64,000 nt of DNA from Pseudomonas fulva NBRC 16637 = DSM 17717 (GTDB taxonomy: Bacteria > Pseudomonadota > Gammaproteobacteria > Pseudomonadales > Pseudomonadaceae). Below the pieces are notes generated by a model, which searched no databases, was not told where the DNA came from, and saw only the letters and a list, made by a program, of their open reading frames with translations. Positions 46,904 to 55,436 of this stretch are shown piece by piece (position 1 is the stretch's first letter; each line of letters opens with the position of its first letter). The translations under genes and the position numbers were made by a program. The stretch lies in assembly GCF_000730565.1 (NCBI RefSeq), contig NZ_BBIQ01000005.1:186001-250000 (forward strand), in the 5' to 3' direction.

Positions 46904-47710
46904 ATGCAATTGATCGACATTGGCGTCAACCTGACCAACAGCAGTTTCGATGGCCGCCAAGCGGAAGTGGTCAACCGCGCCTTGGAAGCGGGCGTCGAGC
47001 AAATGGTCCTGACAGGCACCAGCTTGCCTGTAAGTGAACAGGCCATTGGCCTTTGCCAGCAACTGGACAGCGCGCAAAGTCACCTGTTCGCAACGGCTGG
47101 GGTTCACCCGCACGATGCAGACAGCTGGAACAGCCAGAGCGAACAGCACATGCGCCACCTGCTTGTCGAGCCGCGGGTGCGCGCCGTGGGCGAATGCGGC
47201 CTGGACTTCAACCGCGATTTCTCTCCACGCCCTGCGCAGGAGAAGGCCTTGCACGCCCAGCTAGCATTGGCCGTGGAGTGCCAACTTCCGGTGTTTCTCC
47301 ATGAGCGCGACGCCAGTGAGCGCCTGCTGGCCATCCTCAAAGAGTATCGCGATCACTTAAAAGCAGCCGTGGTCCACTGTTTCACCGGGGAACGTGCTGC
47401 GCTGTTCAGCTACCTTGACCTGGACCTGCACATCGGCATCACTGGCTGGATTTGTGATGAACGGCGCGGGACGCACCTGCATGGATTGGTGGGCAGTATA
47501 CCCACCGGCCGCTTGATGCTGGAGAGCGATGCCCCCTATTTACTGCCGCGCAGCCTGCGCCCCAAGCCCAAGAACGGGCGTAACGAGCCGGCGTACCTGC
47601 CTGAGGTCCTGCGAGAAGTGGCACTGCACCGCAGGGAAACCCTGCAAGATACCGCCGCGCACACCACTGCCACGGCCAAGGCATTCTTCGAATTGCCGTC
47701 GCAATCCTGA
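46904..47710 (+). CDS. TatD-family metal-dependent hydrolase
   Basis: A 268-residue TIM-barrel hydrolase. Metal-site segments are [41 protein letters not shown] and [11 protein letters not shown], a full TatD set. Enzymes of this group are 3'-5' DNA/RNA exonucleases. The ATG at 46904 starts the conserved domain and has GAGGT before it. The gene is 97 bases upstream of the chemoreceptor gene. Confidence 0.93.
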   Translation: MQLIDIGVNLTNSSFDGRQAEVVNRALEAGVEQMVLTGTSLPVSEQAIGLCQQLDSAQSHLFATAGVHPHDADSWNSQSEQHMRHLLVEPRVRAVGECGLDFNRDFSPRPAQEKALHAQLALAVECQLPVFLHERDASERLLAILKEYRDHLKAAVVHCFTGERAALFSYLDLDLHIGITGWICDERRGTHLHGLVGSIPTGRLMLESDAPYLLPRSLRPKPKNGRNEPAYLPEVLREVALHRRETLQDTAAHTTATAKAFFELPSQS

Positions 47711-47716
47711 TATCTC

Positions 47717-47730
47717 TTGATACATATCAA
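47717..47730 (+). promoter_or_regulatory. Perfect Anr/FNR-type box before the chemoreceptor gene
   Basis: TTGAT-ACAT-ATCAA matches the Anr/FNR consensus TTGATNNNNATCAA in every defined base. A possible -10 element AATGAT lies at 47755-47760, which places the box centre near -43 from the expected start of transcription, the activating position. The chemoreceptor ATG is 77 bases after the box. Confidence 0.7.
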
Positions 47731-47807
47731 CACCCCTCGAGTCGCCGCGGGCACAATGATGGCACCTTGCCAATATTGTTTCCGCTCAACTCAGAGAAGA
47801 CCTGCCC

Positions 47808-49286
47808 ATGGGTGCCTGGCTTAGCAATGTTTCCCTGAAATACAAGTTCTGGGCGGTCAACGCCGTCGCTTTCGTGACCACTTTGCTGCTGGTGCTGTAC
47901 GCCGTCCATCTGGAGCAGCGCGCCCGTGCTGAAGGCGCTGAACATCAAGCAAACGCCCAGGCAAACCTGCTGGCAGCGTGGCCACAAGGCCAACCGTTGC
48001 CTCTTTCGGCAAGCGTCATCACCTGGGGTGCAGGGCAGACGCCCTCCTTTGCCGGCGAGCCCCTGGAGGCCTTGCGCGGCGCTCAGGGCTGGATAGCGCT
48101 GCCCTCCAACCAACTGTTGGGACAAGACCCCATTCAGGGCGCTCATGTGCTGCAGAGCGGTGATCAGCGTGTTGCCGTGATCGCCCAGTCACCCAGCCTG
48201 CGCCAGGTCTTCATCGATCGATTTACGCATTACGCGGTGTGCGTGTTGATTCTGATGCTGGCCATGCTCGCCGCTTCGCAACTGCTGATCCGCTTTCTAC
48301 TCAGCCAACTCAACACGCTCAAGGACGTGATGCTGCATGTGGAAAAAACCGGTGATCTGGCGGCGCGTGTACCGCTGGCCGGCGGTGACGAAGTCGGTCA
48401 GATGGCGGGCGCCTTCAACGCCATGCAGGGCACCTACCACCGTATCGTCAGCACCGTCGCCACCACCGCAGCACAGCTCGACTCAGGTGCCGCGCGTCTT
48501 GCGGCCAGCATGAACGAGGTGCGTCACGGCATGCTCGGCCAGCAAAGCGAAACCGACCAAGCCGCGACAGCCATCAATGAAATGTCCGCCACTGTCTACC
48601 ATATCGCCCAGCATGCAGGGGCGACCCGCGATCTGTCCCAGACTGCCGACACGCTCGCGGGCGGTGGGAAAGACGTGGTCAATCGCGTGCAGACGTCCAT
48701 TGCCGGGCTTTCCAGCGGCGTTCAGCAGACCGCCGAAATGATCCGTCAACTCGCCGAAGACAGCCAGAAGATCAATGGTGTGGTCAGTGTCATTCACAGC
48801 ATTGCCGAGCAGACCAACCTGCTGGCATTGAACGCGGCCATAGAGGCGGCCCGTGCCGGTGACCTGGGTCGTGGGTTTGCCGTGGTGGCCGATGAGGTCC
48901 GCAACCTGGCCAAACGCGTTCAGTCATCTACCGACGAGATCACTACCATGGTGTCTGCCCTGCAGTCAGGCACGCGTGATGCGGTCGAGTTTATGCAGGA
49001 AAGCTCCTACAAAGCAGACGATTGTGTGAAACAGGCCCAGGAAGCAGGAGCGGCATTGGCCGAGATCACTGGGGCAGTGGCGCAGATGCGTGAAAGCAAC
49101 ACCCAGATCGCCGTGGCTGCCGAACAACAGAGCCAGGTGGCAGAGGAAATGAACCGTGCCGTCGTCAGCATCCGTGATGTGACCGAGCAAACCGTGCAGC
49201 AGACCGTAGGTTCGGCCACCACCAGTTCGGAACTTGCGACACTGGCCGGGGCACTGAACAAGGCTATAGGTCAACTGAAGCTATAA
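47808..49286 (+). CDS. Methyl-accepting chemotaxis protein
   Basis: 492 residues. Membrane helices at about 13-33 and 143-163 enclose a short periplasmic part of about 110 residues with no known ligand-binding fold. A HAMP region (about 165-220) and a long coiled signalling domain follow, with the conserved hairpin tip [20 protein letters not shown] at about 330-350. No C-terminal CheR-binding pentapeptide is seen. The upstream Anr-type box suggests expression at low oxygen. Confidence 0.9.
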   Translation: MGAWLSNVSLKYKFWAVNAVAFVTTLLLVLYAVHLEQRARAEGAEHQANAQANLLAAWPQGQPLPLSASVITWGAGQTPSFAGEPLEALRGAQGWIALPSNQLLGQDPIQGAHVLQSGDQRVAVIAQSPSLRQVFIDRFTHYAVCVLILMLAMLAASQLLIRFLLSQLNTLKDVMLHVEKTGDLAARVPLAGGDEVGQMAGAFNAMQGTYHRIVSTVATTAAQLDSGAARLAASMNEVRHGMLGQQSETDQAATAINEMSATVYHIAQHAGATRDLSQTADTLAGGGKDVVNRVQTSIAGLSSGVQQTAEMIRQLAEDSQKINGVVSVIHSIAEQTNLLALNAAIEAARAGDLGRGFAVVADEVRNLAKRVQSSTDEITTMVSALQSGTRDAVEFMQESSYKADDCVKQAQEAGAALAEITGAVAQMRESNTQIAVAAEQQSQVAEEMNRAVVSIRDVTEQTVQQTVGSATTSSELATLAGALNKAIGQLKL

Positions 49287-49361
49287 CGGTCATAGGCAGT
49301 GGCGATTGGCTCTGGCCGCGCCTGCACACTACGCTTTGGGCATGACCGAGAGGAAATGCCC

Positions 49362-49730
49362 ATGAACAAACGTCTACCCAATCTGCTCGCCTGGCAATGG
49401 CGCGGCTACCCGCACAGTCATCGTCACCCTGCGAACCTGGTGCTGCATTTGATTGCGGTTCCGCTGTTCATTCTGGGCGTCCTGTTGATCGTGTCCGGAT
49501 TGTTTGGGCTGGATATCGTGCAGCTGGCGGTCGGCGTGCTCGCCCTGGTCGCGGCCCTTGGACTTCAACGTCACGGCCATCGCCTGGAAGCTGATACCCA
49601 AGAGCCCTTCATCAATCGCACCGACCGTGTTCAACGTGTACTCAGCGAGCAGTTCATCACGTTCCCGCGTTTTGTGGTGAGTGGCGCGTGGTGGCAGGCC
49701 TGGCGCGACCGTCACAAGCCTCGGCGGTGA
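49362..49730 (+). CDS. Mpo1-like (DUF962) membrane protein
   Basis: 122 residues. It carries the family pattern SHRHPANLVLHLIAVPLFILG, two further hydrophobic stretches (about 35-75) and the second conserved histidine region LQRHGHRLE. Yeast Mpo1 is an Fe-dependent dioxygenase that alpha-oxidises fatty acids; bacterial members are not characterised as far as I know. AGGAA lies before the ATG at 49362. It follows the chemoreceptor by 75 bases. Confidence 0.75.
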   Translation: MNKRLPNLLAWQWRGYPHSHRHPANLVLHLIAVPLFILGVLLIVSGLFGLDIVQLAVGVLALVAALGLQRHGHRLEADTQEPFINRTDRVQRVLSEQFITFPRFVVSGAWWQAWRDRHKPRR

Positions 49731-49736
49731 CGGGCA

Positions 49737-50534
49737 TCACCCAAACACCGTCACCGTTTGCCTGCTCAAGGCCAACAATGCGCCGTCTGCACTCCATAAT
49801 GCAGCGGCCGCATGGCCATATCCCTCGCGTGCGTACTCGGTTTCCACACGGTACTGGCACCAATCGCCAGCGTTCAGCGAGCGTACAGACTGGACGAACT
49901 CGATGGTCCAGGTAAGTGTACTGCCGGCTGCAGGCTGTCTGAGCATGGGCAGAACGCTAGGTGGCCAGGCGTCTACCAACGCCAGCAGGTGCGCCTCGTT
50001 CATTTCCCCGTCTTGCAGGTCACGCAGGCGCACCCAGCCCCCCATGGTGCGCGAATCATTGCCGCTGAACGGAAGCCCACCGATCGCCCAGCGCAACTCC
50101 AGGTTTTTCATGAATTGCGGTGTCACACCTGGGATATGAGGCAATGGTGCTGCACTCGCCTCAAGCGCCGGCATTTCTGGTGCAGGTACGGCGGGTACGG
50201 ACACGGCAGAGCTTCGTGCAGCCCCGAAACTGCCCTGTACCAGCGTCACCACCTGTCCTTGCTGCACGGCGCGGCCCAGCAGCGTGCTGACACCCGTGCC
50301 ATGGCGCAATAGCTCGACCTCCAGCCGAATCGGGGTATCTGCCGAGGCAGGACCCACGAAAGTAATGGCCAGTGAGCGCACCGGGCGGTCATGACCTAGC
50401 CGGGAACGCATCGCTTCGAACACCATGGCAGCCATCAGGCCGCCAAAAATCGCTCGCCCCTGGCCCCAGCCTGCCGGTACGCGCACGCTGTCGGGATGAG
50501 CTCTGGCAGCCTCGAGCACTTGTTCGAACGTCAT
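49737..50534 (-). CDS. Acyl-CoA thioesterase-like protein (TesB/4HBT type)
   Basis: 265 residues forming two hot-dog-like halves. The N-terminal half has GWGQGRAIFGGLMAAMVFEAM and SLAITFVGPASADTPI; the C-terminal half ends with WCQYRVETEYAREGYGHAAAALWSADGALLALSRQTVTVFG, the TesB-type tail. The ATG at 50534 is used because AGGAG lies 7 bases upstream; a much longer frame upstream is not supported. Substrate unknown. Confidence 0.85.
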   Translation of the reverse strand: MTFEQVLEAARAHPDSVRVPAGWGQGRAIFGGLMAAMVFEAMRSRLGHDRPVRSLAITFVGPASADTPIRLEVELLRHGTGVSTLLGRAVQQGQVVTLVQGSFGAARSSAVSVPAVPAPEMPALEASAAPLPHIPGVTPQFMKNLELRWAIGGLPFSGNDSRTMGGWVRLRDLQDGEMNEAHLLALVDAWPPSVLPMLRQPAAGSTLTWTIEFVQSVRSLNAGDWCQYRVETEYAREGYGHAAAALWSADGALLALSRQTVTVFG

Positions 50535-50607
50535 TGGGCAGCTCCTGCGCGGGTAACGGTGCTCCCATCCTAGCCGGCCCTGGCCCCTGCAACAGCCTTC
50601 ATATCGG

Positions 50608-51387
50608 TCATTGTCCGGGCTTGCGACGGGCCAACGCAGCACCCAACGCGTCCAGCGTGCTGTCCGACCGCCGCTCGGCCTCTTCCAACTGGTGTTGCCA
50701 TCCGCTAATGCAGCCCGCCAGATCGGCGTGCTGTTGCGCTTGCAGCAACCATTGCAGACGGTCATGCCAATCCCCCAGATCGCCCTGTGCTCGTTTCAGG
50801 GTGCGTTTGAGCTTCTTCGGGGCGTGGCCGAACTGGGGGTAGGCTTCGTCTGCGTACCGCGCTCGTTTGATCAGCAACCGCAACCGGTGACGATCGTGAT
50901 TGGGATCCTGCAAGGCCTCGGTCAGCTTGCGCCACTGTTTGCGCAAGCGTTTCTCGATACGCTTGTCCAACGCCTGAATCAGGCCATCGCGATCTGCGCC
51001 ACGCAAAAACGCGGGAAACGCATCCACCGCCCCCAGTAATCGGGTCAGCTGCGGGCTACGTGCGACGCTGGCGTAGGATGGCCCTCGCCCTTGCAGACGC
51101 CTGCGCCCGGCCTGCTCGAACCCTTGGGTAATGAGGGCGGCGCCCAGCACTTCGGCATCGCGCAGCGGCGTGGTGAGCGTCCCTAGCGCCTTGGCGGCAC
51201 TTTCGAGTTGCTCCACACCAGGCAGCCCGCGCAGTGGTCGTACCAGGCTGCGCAGGCGGCGCACGGTGGTGCGCAGGTCGTGCAGGGCTTCACTGTCAGT
51301 GTCGACCGCCAGGCGTTCGCGGCACGCCAGGAGCCTGACGTGCAAGGTGATGATCTGGGCGATGAGGTGATCAAGCATGTCAGACAT
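50608..51387 (-). CDS. CHAD domain protein
   Basis: 259 residues. CHAD domains are helical bundles with conserved charged residues that bind polyphosphate. Visible features are the two repeats LHDLRTTVRRLRSLVRPL and DRHRLRLLIKRARYADEAYP, both with the HxxRxxxRR/K pattern. It begins with GAGG upstream of the ATG at 51387. It follows the small lipoprotein gene by 14 bases, so the two are probably one operon. Confidence 0.9.
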   Translation of the reverse strand: MSDMLDHLIAQIITLHVRLLACRERLAVDTDSEALHDLRTTVRRLRSLVRPLRGLPGVEQLESAAKALGTLTTPLRDAEVLGAALITQGFEQAGRRRLQGRGPSYASVARSPQLTRLLGAVDAFPAFLRGADRDGLIQALDKRIEKRLRKQWRKLTEALQDPNHDRHRLRLLIKRARYADEAYPQFGHAPKKLKRTLKRAQGDLGDWHDRLQWLLQAQQHADLAGCISGWQHQLEEAERRSDSTLDALGAALARRKPGQ

Positions 51388-51401
51388 GTGGCAACCCTCG
51401 A

Positions 51402-51680
51402 TCAACGGCCGGCACGGGACTCACGGATGTAGAAGCGTGCTTTTTCAGCCTTGCGCGTGCAGCTTTCGTAACCCTCGAATTGCTGCTGCGTCTTGGCGCC
51501 TGTAAGCAGCGACAGCGCCTTGGAATAACTCACGGCCCCCGCAAAGCCTTCAGCCTTGGCCAGGTCAAGCTCCTTCCAGGCGGCGTCCAGTTGTGTGGCA
51601 CAGCTGTCACGGTACGCCGTCTTGCCAGCGCAACCAGCAAGGGTCAGGGCAATCAACGGCAGGCAGATCCAGGCTTTCAT
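51402..51680 (-). CDS. Small lipoprotein of unknown function
   Basis: 92 residues with a signal peptide and lipobox LAGC (Cys17). The mature part is helical with two further Cys residues (DSCATQL and YESCTRK) and a C-terminus rich in Arg. Gly at position +2 would favour the outer membrane. It directly precedes the CHAD gene. Confidence 0.8.
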   Translation of the reverse strand: MKAWICLPLIALTLAGCAGKTAYRDSCATQLDAAWKELDLAKAEGFAGAVSYSKALSLLTGAKTQQQFEGYESCTRKAEKARFYIRESRAGR

Positions 51681-51844
51681 CAGCTAAACCTCTGAGGGAG
51701 AGAAACAATGCATGTTCGACGCCAACCCCTTGTAAAAGTGCCCGCCTGGCTTTGACCAAGCAGGTCCTCGACAGGTTGCGCATTGCTGCCAAGGGTACGA
51801 TGCGTGCATTGTAGAGCTTAAGTGGCGAACGCTGAGGGAAGTTG

Positions 51845-52885
51845 ATGAACAAACGCGTGGCATTGGTGCTCGGATCAGGCGGGGCCAGAGGGTATGCGCA
51901 CATCGGCGTGATCGAGGAGATCGAACGCCGCGGATATGAAATCGCCTGCATTGCCGGGTGCTCCATGGGAGCGGTCGTTGGCGGCATTTACGCTGCAGGC
52001 AAGCTTGAGCAATACAAACGCTGGATCGAGAGCCTGGACTATCTGGATGTCCTGCGCCTGGTGGATGTTAGCTTCAGTCTGGGCGCTATTCGGGGCGACA
52101 AGGTATTCGGTCAGATCCGCAAGATAGTAGGCGACATCAACATTGAGCAATTGCGCATTCCTTATACCGCCGTTGCAGCTGACCTGACCAACCAACAGGA
52201 AATCTGGTTTCAGGAAGGCTGCCTGCACCAAGCCATGCGCGCCTCGGCTGCCATACCCAGTCTATTCACGCCCGTGGTTCAAGGTAACCGAATGCTGGTC
52301 GACGGCGGCATCCTCAACCCGTTACCCATCGTGCCCGTGGTATCGAGCCACTGCGACCTGATCATTGCGGTCAACCTCAACGCCACCAACCAGAAGCAGT
52401 ATCAACTTCCAGTGATAGAGCGACCTGCAGCCTTCAAGATGAGATTCGATGCACTGATCAACTCGCTTGGCTCGCACCTGCCGTTTCGCCGCAAGCCCGC
52501 CGAAGAGTTGGTCCGTATTGAAAAAGGCATGACGCGCGATCGTTTTTCCCCCGTGAACCCGTGGCTGGCCGAATCGGCAGATCCGCAGACACAGCAGCCT
52601 ACGGCGGCCCCCGAAAGCGAAGGCGCGCCCAAGTCTGCCACCGGTTCGTTCATCATCGACAACGTAGGGCCGGCCTCGCTGCTGGACTTGATCAACCAGA
52701 GTTTCGAAGTCATGCAGACTTCACTGGCGCAGTACAAGATCGCCGGCTATCCGCCTGACGTACTGATCAACGTTCCCAAGCGTGTGTGTCGCTTCTTCGA
52801 GTTCTACAAGGCGCCCGAGCTGATCGCACTGGGCCGCGAGATCGCACGCGACACATTGGACAATCATGAGGGTGTCAAACGCTAA
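51845..52885 (+). CDS. Patatin-like phospholipase, RssA type
   Basis: 346 residues. The catalytic motif GCSMGAVVGG (Ser of GxSxG) and the Asp in DGGILNPLP are intact, and the oxyanion loop LGSGGARGYAH starts the protein. It differs from the shorter E. coli RssA by a C-terminal extension of about 60 residues. The ATG at 51845 has GAGGGA at the right spacing; the TTG one codon earlier is not needed. Confidence 0.88.
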   Translation: MNKRVALVLGSGGARGYAHIGVIEEIERRGYEIACIAGCSMGAVVGGIYAAGKLEQYKRWIESLDYLDVLRLVDVSFSLGAIRGDKVFGQIRKIVGDINIEQLRIPYTAVAADLTNQQEIWFQEGCLHQAMRASAAIPSLFTPVVQGNRMLVDGGILNPLPIVPVVSSHCDLIIAVNLNATNQKQYQLPVIERPAAFKMRFDALINSLGSHLPFRRKPAEELVRIEKGMTRDRFSPVNPWLAESADPQTQQPTAAPESEGAPKSATGSFIIDNVGPASLLDLINQSFEVMQTSLAQYKIAGYPPDVLINVPKRVCRFFEFYKAPELIALGREIARDTLDNHEGVKR

Positions 52886-52908
52886 CGCTTGCGGTGCCTG
52901 CGCACAGG

Positions 52909-52938
52909 AAAAAAAACAGGCCGCTTATAGCGGCCTGT
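52909..52938 (-). terminator. Terminator of ppiD
   Basis: On the minus strand ACAGGCCGCTATAAGCGGCCTGT forms a 9-bp stem followed by a run of eight T. It lies between the converging patatin and ppiD genes. Confidence 0.9.
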
Positions 52939-52957
52939 CGCGTGTTTCCAAACGGCT

Positions 52958-54829
52958 TTAGTAACGCGTGATGTCCGCGTTGGCCTCCAGCTGTTTGCGG
53001 TAGGCGGCGAAGTCCTGCTGACCCGCACGAGACGCCAAGTAGCGGCGGATCTGCTGCTTCTCTTCATCAGTGGCCGCAGCACCGTCATTGACACCCTTGA
53101 GTTGCAGCACGACCAGGCTGCCATCACGCAGCACGACGCTGCCATAGACGGGCTTGTCCTTGGCTTGCGGCTTGCCGAGACGGAACAATGCCTGCAGCTC
53201 GACAGGATCGATACCTTCCTGACCACGCGAGACGGCTTCATAGGGCTTCCAGCCCTGGCCTTCCTGAACGCTTCCAGGGGCGATGGAGCCGTCACGCAGC
53301 CCCGCGATCAGCTTGTCCGCCTTGGCCTTGAGGGCAGCGGTGGCTTTCTCTTTGGCCAGATGCTCGCGAATGTTCTTGGCAACCGTCTCGAGTGGCAGCT
53401 GTGCAGGCTTGCGGTGTTCCTTGACGCGCAGTACCACCGTCGTCTCCGGATCGAGCTCGATGGCGGTGCTGTTGGCACCCTCTTCCAGCACTTCCTCCGA
53501 GAACGCTGCCTGCACCACGGAGCGGTTGGCAGTGATACCGTCGCCGCCTTCGCGACCGAACGGAGCGGACGTTTGCACCTTGAGGTTCAAGTCCTGGGCC
53601 GGCTGCACCAGGTCGGAGGCCTCGTAAGCGGCATCCTGCAACTGCTTGCTGGCGTCCACGTAGCGTTGCTCGACCAGTGGCGTCTTGAGGTCGCGGGTCA
53701 GCTTGTCTTTCAGGCTCGCGAAGCTCGGCACCTCGGGCGCTTCAACGCCCAGCAGCTTAATGATGTGATAGCCGTATTCGGTACGAACCGGGGCTGAGAC
53801 CTGACCGTCGTGCAGCTGATACAGCGCCTGTTCGAACGCCGGATCGTACACACCAGGGCCGGCAAAGCCAAGGTCACCGCCGTTGCTGGCCGAACCTGGG
53901 TCCTGGGAAAATTCCTTCGCCAACGCGGCAAAATCTTCACCCTTGGCCAGGCGCTGTTCGATTTCGTCAGCACGCGCCTTGGCTTGGGCATCGGTGGTCT
54001 TGTCGTTGACCTCGATGAGGATATGCGCCGCGCGGCGCTGTTCGGCCAGGTTGGCGATCTCTTTCTCGTACTGAGCCTTGAGCGCCTCGTCAGTGACCTT
54101 GGCCTGGTCAAAGAACGACGATTTCTTGAGCTCTACGTAATCGATAACGACTTGGTCAGGCGACATGAACTCTTTGGCATGGGCGTCATAGTGCTGCTTG
54201 ACCTCTTCGTCGCTGATCTTGATCGCGGCTGGGTCGGCCTTGAAGGTCAAGGACGCGAAATCGCGGGTCTGCTTCTCAAGGCGTGCAAAAGCATCGACTT
54301 GCTGATCGGTTACGAAGCTGCTGCCGGCGATCCCGGCACGTAACTGCCCGATGAGCATTTCTTCACCGAGCATTTCGCGAAACTGCATACGCCCATAGCC
54401 CATCTGGCGGATGACCTGGTCGAAGCGGTCGCTGTTGAACTTGCCGTCAACCTGGAACTCCGGCGTTTGAAGCATGACTTGATCGAGCGCAGCATCGGAA
54501 AACGCGAATTTGGCATCCTTCGCACCTTCGAGCAACAGCTTGCGGCTGATCAGACCCTTGAGGGCCTCTTCACGCAGCAGCTTGTCGTCAAGCAGCGCAG
54601 GATCGAAGTCCTTGCCCAGTTGCTGCACCAGCTGGCGGCGCTGCATGTCGGCCGCCTGGCTCAGCTCGTTCTGGCTGATCGTTTCGCCGTTGACCTTGGC
54701 AGCATCCTGGCTGTGGCTGGCGGCTTGGAAAATGGCTTCGAACCCGGTCAATGCCATTAATACGACAATGAGACCGATAATGGTTTTGGCAATCCAACCT
54801 TGTGAATTGTCCCTGATATTTTGCAGCAT
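52958..54829 (-). CDS. ppiD: Periplasmic folding chaperone PpiD
   Basis: 623 residues. One N-terminal membrane helix (about 12-32, IAKTIIGLIVVLMALTGFEAIF), a SurA-like N-domain and a central parvulin domain (about 265-360, AAHILIEV, FSQDPGSASNGGDLGFAGPG). It tethers to the inner membrane and assists outer membrane protein folding. The ATG at 54829 begins the family opening MLQNIRDNSQGWIAK and has GGGGGA before it. It is the last gene of the proteostasis block, after hupB. Confidence 0.95.
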   Translation of the reverse strand: MLQNIRDNSQGWIAKTIIGLIVVLMALTGFEAIFQAASHSQDAAKVNGETISQNELSQAADMQRRQLVQQLGKDFDPALLDDKLLREEALKGLISRKLLLEGAKDAKFAFSDAALDQVMLQTPEFQVDGKFNSDRFDQVIRQMGYGRMQFREMLGEEMLIGQLRAGIAGSSFVTDQQVDAFARLEKQTRDFASLTFKADPAAIKISDEEVKQHYDAHAKEFMSPDQVVIDYVELKKSSFFDQAKVTDEALKAQYEKEIANLAEQRRAAHILIEVNDKTTDAQAKARADEIEQRLAKGEDFAALAKEFSQDPGSASNGGDLGFAGPGVYDPAFEQALYQLHDGQVSAPVRTEYGYHIIKLLGVEAPEVPSFASLKDKLTRDLKTPLVEQRYVDASKQLQDAAYEASDLVQPAQDLNLKVQTSAPFGREGGDGITANRSVVQAAFSEEVLEEGANSTAIELDPETTVVLRVKEHRKPAQLPLETVAKNIREHLAKEKATAALKAKADKLIAGLRDGSIAPGSVQEGQGWKPYEAVSRGQEGIDPVELQALFRLGKPQAKDKPVYGSVVLRDGSLVVLQLKGVNDGAAATDEEKQQIRRYLASRAGQQDFAAYRKQLEANADITRY

Positions 54830-54890
54830 GCGTCCCCCAGAGACGGCTGTACCACTGCGTCGACAACCGCGGAGCGTGGGTAGAGTCCTG

Positions 54891-54925
54891 ATAAAAGAAA
54901 GGCGCATCCGAGGATGCGCCTTTTC
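54891..54925 (-). terminator. Terminator between hupB and ppiD
   Basis: A perfect 9-bp stem GGCGCATCC / GGATGCGCC with a T-rich tract in the leftward direction (TTTCTTTTAT). A T run on the other side means it could work for both strands. It separates hupB from ppiD. Confidence 0.85.
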
Positions 54926-55012
54926 TTAGCATACGAATCAGGCGGTAACGTTTGCGTCCCGCCTTCAGCGTGCTCGGACCTGGCCTGGCCGGGTCCGGCT
55001 GAAAGAGACGAC

Positions 55013-55285
55013 TTAGTTGACGGCGTCTTTCAGGCCTTTACCTGCCTTGAAACCTGGAACCTTGGCGGCTTCAATTTTGATCGCCTTACCGGTCTGCGGG
55101 TTACGGCCAGTACGCTCAGCGCGTTCCTTGACAGTGAAGGTGCCGAAGCCGACCAGAACGACAGAGTCGCCTTGCTTCAGGGCGCCGGTGACGGTTTCGA
55201 TCACTGCGTCCAGCGCTCTGCCAGCAGTGGCTTTGGGAATGTCTGCATGTGCGGCGATAGCGTCAATCAGTTCCGACTTGTTCAC
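55013..55285 (-). CDS. hupB: DNA-binding protein HU-beta
   Basis: 90 residues, the HU family length. It starts with GTG at 55285 ([11 protein letters not shown]), with AAGGGGA ahead. The beta-arm contains [22 protein letters not shown], including the conserved Pro that kinks DNA. It is a nucleoid protein. It follows lon in the usual proteobacterial order. Confidence 0.97.
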   Translation of the reverse strand: MNKSELIDAIAAHADIPKATAGRALDAVIETVTGALKQGDSVVLVGFGTFTVKERAERTGRNPQTGKAIKIEAAKVPGFKAGKGLKDAVN

Positions 55286-55436
55286 TCGTAAGTCCCCTTG
55301 TGCTCTATTGAGTATGTTTCTAAGTATGTAAAGAAAAGCGTGTGAAAACGGTGCTGGGTGGCCTGATGACACTCACGTGCCGCTTTATAGCAAGGCGCCG
55401 AAAATACTGTCAAGAAAGCCACCCGGGCTGAAACTG

